From assembly GCA_000421325.1 (NCBI GenBank), contig ATWQ01000003.1, positions 24,350 through 88,349 of the forward strand: DNA of 64,000 nt, read 5' to 3'. Each line of letters opens with the position of its first letter. Position 1 is the stretch's first letter. The notes below the pieces were generated by a model, which worked only from the letters and a program-made list of their open reading frames with translations, was not told the origin of the DNA and ran no database searches. A program made the position numbers and the translations under genes. This DNA comes from an alpha proteobacterium SCGC AAA536-K22 (lineage in GTDB: Bacteria; Pseudomonadota; Alphaproteobacteria; Puniceispirillales; Marisalimonadaceae). This document shows, piece by piece, positions 30,545 to 40,678 of the stretch.

Positions 30545-31480
30545 ATGGTTTCAAGTAAGCCGTCAAACTTTAAGATTATTAAGGTTGGGAAAAACTTTAA
30601 CTTTTTTTTGGTCTTATTATGTTTGATACTTGTTTTTTTAGGAAAATTAGACCTTGTAGCTATCAGAAACGCAAAATCTTTTCTTTCTGATTTTTTAGCT
30701 CCAGTTACTTATGCTTTCAACAAACCAGTTAAAGAAATAGCCGGGGTATTAGAGGATGTTAAATCAGCTGGCTCATTAAGGGATGAGAACATTCGACTTA
30801 AAAGTGAGTTAAGAAGAATTACAGTATCGAATAGTAAATTTGCAAGTCAAGAACTTGAATTATTAGAACTCAGAGAATTATTAAAAGTTTTACCTAAAAA
30901 TAAAAATAATATTGTTACTGGTCGCGCTATTACAGCACCGGGGGGTATATTTGCTAATACTGTATTAATTAATGCGGGCAAAGATTATGGTATAAAAATT
31001 GGGCAGCCAGCTATTTCCTCTCTTGGCTTAGTTGGATATGTTGTGAATGTAGGTTTAAAAACCAGTAGGGTACTTCTAATTATAGATATTAATTCTATGA
31101 TACCTATTTATTTGACTGAAAGTCATTGGCCTGCTGTTACACACGGTCAAAATGGAGAACTTTTAAAAATTAAATTTCTTTCGTCAGATGCTAGGCCAAT
31201 TGAAGGTGAAGCGGTTGAAACTTCTGGCCATGGAGGAAGGTTGCCCCCAGGAATAAATGTAGGTAAGTTATATAAAAGCTTTTCAGGTACGTACTTTATT
31301 AAACCAACAGTAGATTTTCATAGACTAACTTACATTTCCATAATTATTAATAAAAAAAAATTAACCATTTCAGATAGTTTTCAAGGCTTTGCTCCATTAC
31401 AAAAACCTAACCAATCTTTGGTCCTTAAGGGATTAGATTCAAGTGGAACAAGAAAAACTGAAAGTTTAGAAAATTGGTAA
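30545..31480 (+). CDS. mreC: Rod-shape protein MreC
   Basis: MreC is a periplasmic bitopic scaffold of the elongasome. It has one N-terminal membrane helix (about residues 20-37), a coiled coil (about 70-115, LRDENIRLKSELRRI) and two beta domains (from GRAITAPGGIFANTVLINAG). 311 residues. Its end overlaps the start of mreD by 7 bp. Confidence 0.95.
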   Translation: MVSSKPSNFKIIKVGKNFNFFLVLLCLILVFLGKLDLVAIRNAKSFLSDFLAPVTYAFNKPVKEIAGVLEDVKSAGSLRDENIRLKSELRRITVSNSKFASQELELLELRELLKVLPKNKNNIVTGRAITAPGGIFANTVLINAGKDYGIKIGQPAISSLGLVGYVVNVGLKTSRVLLIIDINSMIPIYLTESHWPAVTHGQNGELLKIKFLSSDARPIEGEAVETSGHGGRLPPGINVGKLYKSFSGTYFIKPTVDFHRLTYISIIINKKKLTISDSFQGFAPLQKPNQSLVLKGLDSSGTRKTESLENW

Positions 31481-31998
31481 AATATTATAATATATTTTAT
31501 TTTCTGAATAAATTTTCAAAAAGTTTTATCTTTTTTATTTGTTTGTTATTTCTTACAATTTTTGAAAAATCATTAAGTTTTTTACCTATATTTAAAACTG
31601 CAACTCCTAGTTTAATTTCAGTTATAATTTATATATTTATAAAAAAATCTAGTATGAAACCATCTTATCTAATTCTATTTTTAGTAGGTTTTTTGAATGA
31701 TATTATATTTGGAAGTAATTTAGGTAATACTTCGATTTTTCTTTTATTAATAAAATTTTTTAGTAAAAGTTTAGCTTTTGACAATATTAATAAAAATGAC
31801 AAACAAGATTGGATATCTTTTACTATGATATTCCTATCATCGTTTTGTATAGTGTTCTTTATGAATATTCTTCTCAATCTATCTATGCCTGATTTAAGCC
31901 CTGTTTTTTACTATGTTGGAACGACTCTTATAATTTTTCCTATTGTAAATTTAAGTTTTGATTTTATTTCTTTTATCACAAGAATATTAAAAAGTTAA
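31474..31998 (+). CDS. mreD: Rod-shape protein MreD
   Basis: This is a small polytopic inner-membrane elongasome protein of 174 residues with about five hydrophobic segments. Sequence conservation in MreD is low, so the call rests on length, hydrophobicity (FLVGFLNDIIFGSNLGNTSI is the most family-like segment) and position between mreC and pbp2. It overlaps mreC and ends 3 bp before the next start. Confidence 0.9.
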   Translation: MVKYYNIFYFLNKFSKSFIFFICLLFLTIFEKSLSFLPIFKTATPSLISVIIYIFIKKSSMKPSYLILFLVGFLNDIIFGSNLGNTSIFLLLIKFFSKSLAFDNINKNDKQDWISFTMIFLSSFCIVFFMNILLNLSMPDLSPVFYYVGTTLIIFPIVNLSFDFISFITRILKS

Positions 31999-32001
31999 AA
32001 T

Positions 32002-33924
32002 ATGAAAAATAAAGGTCAAAAAAAATTAGAACGAACAGTTTCTAGAAGATTTATTTTTTTATCTTTGCTCAAAGGTTCAATTATTGGGACAATTGGCTGG
32101 AGATTATTTGACCTTCAATTGGTTGAAAATAGAAAATATGAAAAACTTTCCGATGACAATCAATTCAATTATCGAATTATTCCTCCTGAAAGGGGAAGAA
32201 TATTAGATAGAAAAATGAGACTTTTAGCTGGTAATATGGACGGATTTTCTCTTGTTTTGAATTGGAATAAAGATTTGAATGTTCATCAAATTATAAAAAA
32301 AATATCAAATATTATTATTTTAAATGAAAAAGATATAATCAATTTTTTTAATAAAATTAGACATCAAAAAAATAATTATTCTAAGAAAATATTAATTACA
32401 AAAAACTTATCTCAAAAAGATGTTTCTAAGTTGGCTGTTAGAAGTATTGAGTTTCCAGAAATAAGTTTTTCTATGTCTAAAAGAAGAGTGTATCCACAAG
32501 GTATTATTGCAGGTCATATAACAGGTTATACTGGTCCATATTCTGATAAAAATATTCAAAATAGTTCCTTAAATGAAATTGAAGTAGGTAAAAGAGGGAT
32601 AGAAAAATATTTTGACGTTCAATTAAGAGGTGAATTTGGTAGAAAGAGAAATGAGGTGACTTCAAAAGGTCATGTGATTGACTCACAGATTTACGAAAAC
32701 ACCAAGCCTGGTTTAGATGTACAAGTTTCCTTAGATATGAAGCTTCAAGCCTTTGCCGTTGAAAGGCTTGAAAGGGGTAATTATGAATTAGTTTCTATTA
32801 GAAATAGAAAAATAAAAAAACAAATAAGTAAATTGAAAAAAATTACTTTCGTAAATAATAATTATGTTTTTATAAATAAGAAAAAAAAGGTGGTTAATCC
32901 TCAATCTGGCTCTTTAATTGTCATGGATGTAAATAATGGGGAAATATTATGTTCTGTTTCGTCACCTGGCTTTGATCCTAATATTTTTTCAAGAGATCTA
33001 GAAGTTAATGAGTGGGACAATGTCAAAAATAATTTAAGATCTCCTCTTTTAAATAGAAGTATGGCAGGTGTTTATCCACCTGGCTCTACAATTAAGATGG
33101 CCGTTGCATTAGCAGCTCTGGAAAGTGGAATAATTGATTATAAAACTAAATTTTTTTGTAATGGTTCTAAAGAATTGGGCACTAGTACTTTTCATTGTTG
33201 GGCAAAAGATGGTCATGGCAATTTAAATTTAATGCAAGCAATTGAACAATCATGCGATGTATTTTTTTATGAATTAGGTTTGAAAGTTGGAATTGATAAA
33301 ATAGCAGTTATGATGAAAAAACTAGGTTTAGGTCAGTACTATAATGTTCAGATTCATGACAAAGCTAAGGGTGTGGTGCCAAATATTGAATGGAAACTAA
33401 AACGCGACGGGTTGAATTGGTCTTTAGGCGAAACCTTAAACGCTTCTATAGGTCAAGGGTATCTTTTAACCACACCACTACAACTTGTAACAATGGTCTC
33501 AAGAATTGCAAATAGTAAATTTGCAGTGAGTCCTTCTCTAGTCATGTCTTCAGAAAACAAAAAGTTTAATGAGTTAAATATTAATGTTGAACATTTAAAT
33601 TTTATTAAAAAGGCAATGGAAAAAGTAGTTGTTGGAACAAATGGAACTGCAAGACACTATAAAATTGGATCAAAAAATATAGAAATGGCAGGTAAAACAG
33701 GTACAGTACAAGTTGTTAGAATTTCTGAAGCTGAAAGAGAGCAAGGCCTAATTAAAAATGAAGATCGACCATGGAAAAGAAGAGATCATGCTTTATTTGT
33801 TGGATACGCCCCTGTCTTAAATCCTAGATATGCCGTAAGTGTTGTAGTTGAACATGGGGGTAGTGGTTCATCAGTAGCTGCACCAATCGCAAGAGATGTA
33901 TTTAAGCATTTATTTAAATTATAG
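32002..33924 (+). CDS. mrdA: Penicillin-binding protein 2 (elongasome transpeptidase)
   Basis: PBP2 cross-links peptidoglycan during rod elongation with RodA. It has an N-terminal membrane helix (about 20-35) and a dimerisation/pedestal domain with RIIPPERGRILDRKMRLLA. The transpeptidase domain has the nucleophile in AGVYPPGSTIKMAVALAAL (SxxK), the SxN-like motif in EQSCDVFF and the KTG motif in EMAGKTGTVQ. 640 residues. A lysine-rich insert at about residues 265-300 follows ERGNYELVSIRNRK and looks lineage-specific. Confidence 0.96.
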   Translation: MKNKGQKKLERTVSRRFIFLSLLKGSIIGTIGWRLFDLQLVENRKYEKLSDDNQFNYRIIPPERGRILDRKMRLLAGNMDGFSLVLNWNKDLNVHQIIKKISNIIILNEKDIINFFNKIRHQKNNYSKKILITKNLSQKDVSKLAVRSIEFPEISFSMSKRRVYPQGIIAGHITGYTGPYSDKNIQNSSLNEIEVGKRGIEKYFDVQLRGEFGRKRNEVTSKGHVIDSQIYENTKPGLDVQVSLDMKLQAFAVERLERGNYELVSIRNRKIKKQISKLKKITFVNNNYVFINKKKKVVNPQSGSLIVMDVNNGEILCSVSSPGFDPNIFSRDLEVNEWDNVKNNLRSPLLNRSMAGVYPPGSTIKMAVALAALESGIIDYKTKFFCNGSKELGTSTFHCWAKDGHGNLNLMQAIEQSCDVFFYELGLKVGIDKIAVMMKKLGLGQYYNVQIHDKAKGVVPNIEWKLKRDGLNWSLGETLNASIGQGYLLTTPLQLVTMVSRIANSKFAVSPSLVMSSENKKFNELNINVEHLNFIKKAMEKVVVGTNGTARHYKIGSKNIEMAGKTGTVQVVRISEAEREQGLIKNEDRPWKRRDHALFVGYAPVLNPRYAVSVVVEHGGSGSSVAAPIARDVFKHLFKL

Positions 33925-33938
33925 AAAAGTAAGTTGAT

Positions 33939-35066
33939 GTGATGAATAGGAATACTAATAAATTTTCTTCAGATACTATGATTACCATTATTTTTTCAAA
34001 ATTTTTAAAAATAAATTGGGTAATTATATTTTGTCTAATATTTTTAGGATTAGTTGGTGTTGCTTCTTTGTATTCTGCGGCAGGAAGTGATTGGAATCCA
34101 TGGGCAAAGAATCACTTAATAAGGTTAATTTTTGGTTTTTGTTTAATGTTTGTTATAGCTTTTATACCCTCTAAAATTTTTTTTAAATATAGCATTTTGT
34201 CGTTTTTTATTGGTGTAGGTGCTCTAATATTGGTAAAATTTATAGGCTCAGGAAGTGTACAAAGATGGATATCTTATGGAGGCATAAATTTTCAACCTTC
34301 TGAGATTATGAAATTATCGTTAATTTTAATCCTTGCAAAATATTTTGATCATATATCAAAAATACAACTAGATAAACTTTCACCATATATTATTCCAATC
34401 TTCATCATTCTTATCCCTGGTTTTTTGGTTATTTCTCAACCAGATTTAGGAACTGGTTTAACTTTAATTTTACTTGGACTTTCTATATTGTTCTTTGTAG
34501 GGATATCAATGAAATTGGTCATTTTTTCTATTTTGATATCCTTTGCTTCTGTCCCTTTCATTTGGCAGCAGTTATATGAATATCAAAAGAATAGAATATT
34601 AGTGTTTCTAAATCCAGAAATGGATAGTTTAGGCAGTGGCTATCAAATAATACAGTCAAAAATTGCCATTGGTTCTGGTGGGTTATTCGGGAAAGGGTTC
34701 TTGTTGGGAAGTCAAAGTAGACTGAATTATTTACCTGAAAAACATACAGATTTTATATTTACTTTAATTTCAGAAGAGTTAGGTTTTTTTGGCTCAATTT
34801 CTATTATTTTAGTTTTTTGTTTATTAATCACATCTATTATGAAAATTTCTTTTAAAGTAGAGTGTCTATTTTCTAAAGTTGTAGTCTTTGGAATAGGTTT
34901 TTTAATTTTTCTTTATTTAAGTTTAAACATCGGTATGGTCTGCGGGTTACTTCCTGTTGTTGGCGCACCGCTACCTTTAGTAAGTTACGGTGGAACTTCG
35001 TTATTAACAGTTTTAATTGGGGTAGGGATGGTATTAAGTATCAATATTCATGATAAAAAAGTATGA
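33939..35066 (+). CDS. rodA: RodA peptidoglycan glycosyltransferase (SEDS family)
   Basis: RodA is the SEDS polymerase that works with PBP2. It is polytopic, with about ten membrane helices in 375 residues. Conserved segments are RWISYGGINFQPSEIMKLSL, SQPDLGTGLTL, the catalytic-Asp region LPEKHTDFIFTLISEELGF and the C-terminal LPLVSYGGTSLLTVLIGVG. It follows mrdA after 14 bp in the usual order. Confidence 0.96.
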   Translation: MMNRNTNKFSSDTMITIIFSKFLKINWVIIFCLIFLGLVGVASLYSAAGSDWNPWAKNHLIRLIFGFCLMFVIAFIPSKIFFKYSILSFFIGVGALILVKFIGSGSVQRWISYGGINFQPSEIMKLSLILILAKYFDHISKIQLDKLSPYIIPIFIILIPGFLVISQPDLGTGLTLILLGLSILFFVGISMKLVIFSILISFASVPFIWQQLYEYQKNRILVFLNPEMDSLGSGYQIIQSKIAIGSGGLFGKGFLLGSQSRLNYLPEKHTDFIFTLISEELGFFGSISIILVFCLLITSIMKISFKVECLFSKVVVFGIGFLIFLYLSLNIGMVCGLLPVVGAPLPLVSYGGTSLLTVLIGVGMVLSINIHDKKV

Positions 35067-35084
35067 TAAATTTAATATATTACT

Positions 35085-36083
35085 ATGAGGAAGAAAATGT
35101 TTAGATTTTTTGTGATTAGAAAATGGTTTTTATGGTCTTGGTTAGGCTCCTTAGTTATTTTATCGTCCTTATGGGTTCAAGTTAAAATTGATGTGAAAAT
35201 AAATGAGTGGTTTGGAAAATTTTATGACATGATACAAAAGGCACTAGCTAAACCAAATGCAATAACAATAGGTGAATATTGGGAAAGTTTATTTTCTTTT
35301 ATTTCATTGGCAGGCTTATACGTTGCGGTTTATGTTGTTATAAGTTTTTTTACAGCCCATTATTTATTTAGATGGCGAGCTGCAATGGTGGAGTGGTATC
35401 ATTCAGTTTATGACAAAGCAAGTAAGATAGAGGGAGCAGCCCAAAGAGTACAAGAAGATACAATAAAGTTTTCACGTATTATGGAATCTTTAGGAACAAG
35501 TTTAATAGAATCAATGATGGTTTTGTTTCAATTTATTCCAATATTATTAGGCTTATCAGTTGGAATACCAATTTATTTCTTTGGAGATTGGCAATACGGA
35601 TTGGTTACAGGTGCTTTAATATGGACTTTAGGGGGAACTATTTTTTTAGTAGTACTTGGTTGGATTTTAAGATTAGTTGGCGTTGAATATGATTTACAAA
35701 AAAAAGAAGCTGCTTATAGAAAATTGTTAGTTATAGCTGAAGATGATGGTTCTATTCGACCAAAAAAAATAGAAGAACTTTTCTATGATGTTCGATCAAT
35801 TCATTTTCTGAGTTACATACGTTATTTATATTTTAATATTGGTCGAATGGCATATTTACAGGCTAACGTTTTATCAGCATATGTTTTTTTGGCACCTGCT
35901 ATAGTTGCAGGAGTTGTAACTCTTGGAGTCATGCAGCAAATTATTAGAGCATTTGGAAGAGTAGAGGGTTCGATGCAATATTTATTAAGAGCATGGCCAA
36001 CTATCATCGAGTTAGCAAGTGTTTACAAACGATTGAGAGAATTTGAAGCAAGAATATTAGAAGATGATAAAATTAAAATTTAA
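35085..36083 (+). CDS. SbmA/BacA-family peptide transporter
   Basis: This inner-membrane protein is homologous to the membrane domain of ABC exporters but has no nucleotide-binding domain. Relatives (SbmA, and BacA of rhizobia) import antimicrobial and proline-rich peptides using the proton gradient. Visible are four to six hydrophobic helices, the WRAAMVEWYHSVYDKASKIE segment, EGAAQRVQEDTIKFSRIMES near residue 117 and the conserved C-terminal QYLLRAWPTIIELASVYKRL. 332 residues, a little shorter than E. coli SbmA. It lies 18 bp behind rodA, so it is probably expressed with the elongasome genes. Confidence 0.9.
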   Translation: MRKKMFRFFVIRKWFLWSWLGSLVILSSLWVQVKIDVKINEWFGKFYDMIQKALAKPNAITIGEYWESLFSFISLAGLYVAVYVVISFFTAHYLFRWRAAMVEWYHSVYDKASKIEGAAQRVQEDTIKFSRIMESLGTSLIESMMVLFQFIPILLGLSVGIPIYFFGDWQYGLVTGALIWTLGGTIFLVVLGWILRLVGVEYDLQKKEAAYRKLLVIAEDDGSIRPKKIEELFYDVRSIHFLSYIRYLYFNIGRMAYLQANVLSAYVFLAPAIVAGVVTLGVMQQIIRAFGRVEGSMQYLLRAWPTIIELASVYKRLREFEARILEDDKIKI

Positions 36084-36098
36084 ATATATGTATTATAT

Positions 36099-36899
36099 AT
36101 GAGCCAGCTTCAATTTTCAATTGGTATATTGAGTTGGAAAGGTTATGACAGCTTAAAAAACTCATTGATTTCATACGAAAAAAATGGTCTTTCAAAATTA
36201 ACAAATAATAAGTTTATTTGTTTACCTGAATATAATGAAGAAGGGATTAAAATAGCCAAAAAATTTAACTATGAACCTATTTTAATTGATACAAATATTG
36301 GAATTTTTGGAGGTTTCAAAGAATTAGCAAAACAAATGCCTGAAGGACCAATATTGTTATTAGAAAATGATTTAGAATTAATTGAAAATGCAAAATCTAC
36401 TTTAAATCAAATTAAAAAATCAATTGATTTGCTTTCTAAACATAATGCCATTCAAGTAAGATTAAGAAGTAGGTTTGATCCTGGAGAACCTTTTGTTGCT
36501 ATTCTAAAATATAAAAAATATTGGTCAAATAATTTTCTTTGTTCAGTAAAAAGATTTTTTAGACCAGCCAAGGCAAAAAAGTTAATAGGAACTTCAATAT
36601 ATTCAATTCAAAATCCAGAAACACGTCATCCAAAATTTATAAAAAAATTATCAAATGAGTTTTATCTATTATCAAGCGCAGTTCTAAATTGGACTAACTT
36701 AGCTATATTAGTCGACCGTGATACTTATTTAAGAACGATAATTAAAAGAGCAGAACATATTCAATCAAAGAAATATATTAATGGGTTCAAAAATATTGAA
36801 ATTGAATTAAATAGTTTATGGTGGAGAGAGAAAAAATTTAAAATCTTAACGGCACCTGGTTTGTTTAAACATAACAGGTTATCCCCAAGAGGTTACTAA
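36099..36899 (+). CDS. Glycosyltransferase-A-like protein of unknown substrate
   Basis: This 266-residue soluble protein starts with a GT2-like Rossmann strand (SIGILSWKGYDSLKNSL). A potential metal-binding DxD-type segment lies in ILLLENDLELIENAKSTL (about residues 88-105), where the motif reads ENDLE. The rest is basic and does not match a family I can name with certainty, and no membrane helix is seen. It lies 15 bp behind the BacA-like gene, the last gene of the elongasome run, so a cell-envelope sugar transfer is plausible. Confidence 0.6.
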   Translation: MSQLQFSIGILSWKGYDSLKNSLISYEKNGLSKLTNNKFICLPEYNEEGIKIAKKFNYEPILIDTNIGIFGGFKELAKQMPEGPILLLENDLELIENAKSTLNQIKKSIDLLSKHNAIQVRLRSRFDPGEPFVAILKYKKYWSNNFLCSVKRFFRPAKAKKLIGTSIYSIQNPETRHPKFIKKLSNEFYLLSSAVLNWTNLAILVDRDTYLRTIIKRAEHIQSKKYINGFKNIEIELNSLWWREKKFKILTAPGLFKHNRLSPRGY

Positions 36900-36909
36900 T
36901 GTAATATTA

Positions 36910-38193
36910 TTATTTCTTTTTGTTTATTTGATAAGCTCTACCAATAGCAAGAGTGTTGTTGGGTATGTCCTTGTTGAAAGTACTACCTGCTCCCATTGTT
37001 ACATTTTCTCCTATTTTTATTGGAGCAATAATTGTTGAATTAGAGCCTACAAAAGAGTTTTTACCAATTTTTGTTTTATTTTTACTTTTCCCATCATAGT
37101 TGCAAGTAATTGTGCCTGCTCCTATATTTGTTGATGAACCAATTTCACTGTCACCAACATATGATAAATGGTTAATTTTAACATTTTCCGAAAGATTACT
37201 TTTTTTGATTTCCACAAAATTCCCTACTTTTGAGTTATTTCCTAAAATACTATCTCCTCTTATTCTCGCAAACGGACCGATTGATGCTCCAGATTTAATT
37301 TTACATTCCTCTAAATGTGAAAATGATTTAATTTGAACTAATGATTCAACGATAACATTTTGGCTGAAAACGACATTTGGATGTACCACAACGTCTCTTC
37401 CAAATTTAGTGTCGTAATTGATAAAAACAGTTTCAGGGTCTATTAACTTTACACCTTTAAGCATAGCATTTCGTCTTAAATGTTTTTGAGAAATTTTTTC
37501 TGCTACCGACAGATCAACTTGATTATTAATTCCTAAAATTTCTTCTTCTTTTATTTCAATAAAAGTTATTTTCTTTTTTTCTTGATTTAAAATTTTAACA
37601 AAATCAGTTAAGTAAAATTCTCTACTAATTAAATTTTCTTGAATTTTGTTCAACTGATTTAGAACTGAGCTATGAATAGCCATAACACCACCATTACAGA
37701 ATTCTGAATGGATATTCCTCTCTTCAGCATCTTTTTGTTCTATAATTTCAATTGGTTCATCCTTAGTTGAGAAAATAATTTTTCCATAGTTATTTTTTTC
37801 ATTTTTTTTAAAGCCAGTAATTACAAGTTTAGTTTCACTGTTAAATGACTTTATTACCTTTTTAAGAGTTTGAGAGGTTAAGAAAGGGGTGTCACCAAAA
37901 CATACAAGTATTATGCCTGTAAATTTTTTAAGCAAAACAGAAGCTTTTTTAACAGCATCACCAGTCCCTTTTGGTATTTTTTGTACTACGGTATCAAAAC
38001 CGTTGGAAATTCCTTCAAATGCTTTAGATTCTTCTGGAATAACAATTATACATTTATTTATATTTGCTGACTTGTTGGCATCAATTACCCACTTAAGCAT
38101 TGGTTTCCCAGAAATCAAATGTAAAGGTTTAGGAGTGTCTGAAAACATCCTACTACCTTTTCCTGCACTTAAAATGATTGAACAAATTTCCAT
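36910..38193 (-). CDS. glmU: Bifunctional UDP-GlcNAc pyrophosphorylase / GlcN-1-P acetyltransferase
   Basis: GlmU makes UDP-GlcNAc for peptidoglycan and LPS. The uridylyltransferase domain starts ICSIILSAGKGSRMFSDTPK and contains CFGDTPFL and the GGVMAIHSS segment. The C-terminal left-handed beta-helix acetyltransferase has hexapeptide repeats with FARIRGDSILGNNSKVGNFV, the catalytic-His region INHLSYVGDSEIG and NIGAGTITCNYDGKSK. I take the ATG at 38193; an upstream in-frame ATG (38232) would add 13 atypical residues. At 427 residues it is slightly short. It is divergent from glmS. Confidence 0.95.
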   Translation of the reverse strand: MEICSIILSAGKGSRMFSDTPKPLHLISGKPMLKWVIDANKSANINKCIIVIPEESKAFEGISNGFDTVVQKIPKGTGDAVKKASVLLKKFTGIILVCFGDTPFLTSQTLKKVIKSFNSETKLVITGFKKNEKNNYGKIIFSTKDEPIEIIEQKDAEERNIHSEFCNGGVMAIHSSVLNQLNKIQENLISREFYLTDFVKILNQEKKKITFIEIKEEEILGINNQVDLSVAEKISQKHLRRNAMLKGVKLIDPETVFINYDTKFGRDVVVHPNVVFSQNVIVESLVQIKSFSHLEECKIKSGASIGPFARIRGDSILGNNSKVGNFVEIKKSNLSENVKINHLSYVGDSEIGSSTNIGAGTITCNYDGKSKNKTKIGKNSFVGSNSTIIAPIKIGENVTMGAGSTFNKDIPNNTLAIGRAYQINKKK

Positions 38194-38284
38194 AAAAATG
38201 TTATATCTCTTAACATTGTAAATATAAAGCATAAAAATTTCGTTGAATTTTATCTTTATAAATATTTTTTAAAAGAGGCTAAGT

Positions 38285-40132
38285 ATGTGTGGTGTGGTTG
38301 CTGTTTTAGGTAAAGAAAATGCAAGCCAACTTGTTATTGAGGGATTAAAAAAACTTGAATACCGCGGTTATGATTCAGCCGGTATTGCTTCTGTTTCTCA
38401 AGGTGTATTACAAACAATAAAATCCGAAGGTAAATTAGCGAATTTAATTGAGAAGTTGGATAAATCAACGAAAGAGGAGATATATTTTGATAATTCTGTT
38501 GCTTTAGGTCACACGAGATGGGCAACACATGGGAATATAAGTTTTGAAAATGCTCATCCTTTGACAAGCGAAAACAAAATAGCTGTTGTTCATAATGGAA
38601 TAATAGAAAACTATGAAATTTTAAAAAAAGACCTAACTTCACTTGGTTATAATTTTAAAAGTAAGACTGATACTGAGGTTTTACCTCATTTGTTTATGAA
38701 GTATTCTAAATTGGGTCATGATCTTTTGGAATCGGGCAGACTTGTACTTAAAGATATTAAAGGCGCATTTGCTTTTGTTGCGATGAGTGTAGATTTTCCT
38801 GGTCAATTATTTGTTTCAAGGAATTCATCACCTTTAGCTATAGGGTTGGGAGATAATGCGAATTTTATAGGTTCTGATGCGCATTCTATAGATCACCTAA
38901 CACAAAAAATAATTTATTTAGAAGATGGTGATCATGCATTAGTTAAAATTAACAATATAAATATTTTTGATAAAAATTTTAAAAAAGTGAGTAGAAAGAT
39001 AATTAACATTAAAGCTGAAATTGGTTTGATTACAAAAGGTGGTTACAAACATTTTATGGAAAAAGAAATTTTTGAGCAACCAGTCGTCTTGCCTCAAACC
39101 ACGTCAAGTTTTGTTAGAAATAATTCTGAAATAATAATTGATCTTAATAAATTAGGCTTTAAAGACAAAAAATCTTTGATTATTTGTGCTGCGGGTACAA
39201 GTTATTACGCTGGAATGGTTGGTAAGTATTGGATTGAACAAATTGCAGATGTACCTGTTGTTGTCGATCTTGCCTCAGAATATAGATATAGAAAGCCATC
39301 CACTTTTGGCCAAAGCTCAATGTTAGTTATTTCCCAATCTGGAGAAAGTTTAGACACACTGATGGCATTGAGATATGGGAAAGAACTAGGCCTTAAAACA
39401 AATGCAATTGTAAATGTAGAGGGTAGCACTATTGATAGAGAAGTTGACTATAGTCTATATACTAGAGTTGGTCCAGAAATAGGTGTTGCAAGTACAAAAT
39501 CATTTACATCTCAACTTGTAATTTTATTTTTAATTGCTGTTGGTCTAGGTAAAAAATTCAATAATTTAAAAACTCTTCAAATTGAAAAAAAATGTAGGTT
39601 AATGAATATGTTACCTAGTGCTATTGCTAAAATGTTACAAATAGAAAATCAAATTAAATTAATTGCTCAAAATATTAAAAATTCAAAAAGTGTCATTTTT
39701 CTAGGTAGAGGCCTTTTATATCCTCTTGCACTTGAAGGTGCATTAAAATTAAAAGAAATTAGCTATATTCATGCAGAAGGTTTTGCTGCAGGAGAAATGA
39801 AACATGGTCCAATTGCTCTTATAGAAGATGACGTTCCAGTTATCATGTTTTTAGTATCAGATGGTAATGAAGACAAAGCAATTAGCAATCTACAAGAAGC
39901 TCATTCAAGAGGAGCCAAAATTATTTTAATTGCAGATAAAAATTGTATTAACAAAGCTTCTTTTGCGCATTTTAAAGTTGAAATACCAAACTTTGAAAAT
40001 AATTTTCAATCTTTATTATCTCCTTTGTTAATGTCTATTCCTGCTCAGTTGTTAGCTTATCACGTTGCAAAGGAAAGAGGTACCGATGTGGATCAGCCAA
40101 GGAACCTAGCAAAGTCAGTTACCGTGGAGTGA
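38285..40132 (+). CDS. glmS: Glutamine-fructose-6-phosphate aminotransferase
   Basis: GlmS makes glucosamine-6-phosphate. It starts with the nucleophilic Cys (MCGVVAVLGKENAS) of the glutaminase domain, which also has GHTRWATHGNIS and HNGIIENYE. Two SIS domains follow (CAAGTSYYAGMVGKYWIE; ISQSGESLDTLMALRY; FLGRGLLYPLALEGALKLKE). The end reads DVDQPRNLAKSVTVE. That conserved 3' end is the recognition region of Tn7 TnsD in other bacteria, and an accessory island begins right after the stop. 615 residues. Confidence 0.97.
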   Translation: MCGVVAVLGKENASQLVIEGLKKLEYRGYDSAGIASVSQGVLQTIKSEGKLANLIEKLDKSTKEEIYFDNSVALGHTRWATHGNISFENAHPLTSENKIAVVHNGIIENYEILKKDLTSLGYNFKSKTDTEVLPHLFMKYSKLGHDLLESGRLVLKDIKGAFAFVAMSVDFPGQLFVSRNSSPLAIGLGDNANFIGSDAHSIDHLTQKIIYLEDGDHALVKINNINIFDKNFKKVSRKIINIKAEIGLITKGGYKHFMEKEIFEQPVVLPQTTSSFVRNNSEIIIDLNKLGFKDKKSLIICAAGTSYYAGMVGKYWIEQIADVPVVVDLASEYRYRKPSTFGQSSMLVISQSGESLDTLMALRYGKELGLKTNAIVNVEGSTIDREVDYSLYTRVGPEIGVASTKSFTSQLVILFLIAVGLGKKFNNLKTLQIEKKCRLMNMLPSAIAKMLQIENQIKLIAQNIKNSKSVIFLGRGLLYPLALEGALKLKEISYIHAEGFAAGEMKHGPIALIEDDVPVIMFLVSDGNEDKAISNLQEAHSRGAKIILIADKNCINKASFAHFKVEIPNFENNFQSLLSPLLMSIPAQLLAYHVAKERGTDVDQPRNLAKSVTVE

Positions 40133-40149
40133 GTGAGAACAGTCTTTTC

Positions 40150-40482
40150 TTGACTAAAAAAACTTCAATTAGGTATATTTGTTTCAATGTTAAAATAAGA
40201 TTTAACAACCTTATATCAGAACAAAATCCTAATAAATTCTCTGAAAAACAACATTTTCGTTACAGATTAATAAAGACGCTTCATGAAAATGGTTTAGGTT
40301 ATCGGAGGATTTCGGCATATTTAAATGAAAAAGGTTTTACCACTGAAAATGGTCATGGTTGGAAACCTAATTATGTATATTCTGTATTAAAGAGATACAA
40401 AGAAAGAGAAGATAGAATTAAATTCAGAAATAAAAAATATAAACCTATTTTTTCTAAAATGTGGGAAGAGTATCAAAACTAA
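40150..40482 (+). CDS. Small recombinase-type helix-turn-helix protein, copy 1
   Basis: A protein of about 110 residues with no catalytic domain. After an N-terminal beta-like segment (YICFNVKIRF) comes a motif resembling the 'Recombinase' linker HTH of large serine recombinases: GLGYRRISAYLNEKGFTT, then WKPNYVYSVLKR. The basic C-terminus is helical. The start is uncertain: the frame is open back into the end of glmS, and TTG at 40150 is the first sensible start, with no clear ribosome-binding site. A full second copy lies at 41355 and two decayed copies follow. It may be a DNA-binding remnant of an integrative element or a free-standing regulator. Confidence 0.55.
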   Translation: MTKKTSIRYICFNVKIRFNNLISEQNPNKFSEKQHFRYRLIKTLHENGLGYRRISAYLNEKGFTTENGHGWKPNYVYSVLKRYKEREDRIKFRNKKYKPIFSKMWEEYQN

Positions 40483-40678
40483 AAATGTGGTATTAAATAT
40501 GAATAACAAAAAAATAAATTTTTTTAATCGAATATGTTTATTTTAACATTCAATAAATGTTAATATTAACTACGTCTTTTATGAGTATTCAACCTTTAAA
40601 TCTAATACAAACTTTAACAGAGGAGTAATTTTACTCTTGATTTAACATCTGTGACCTTTTTGTTTTAAGTTATTGAAA

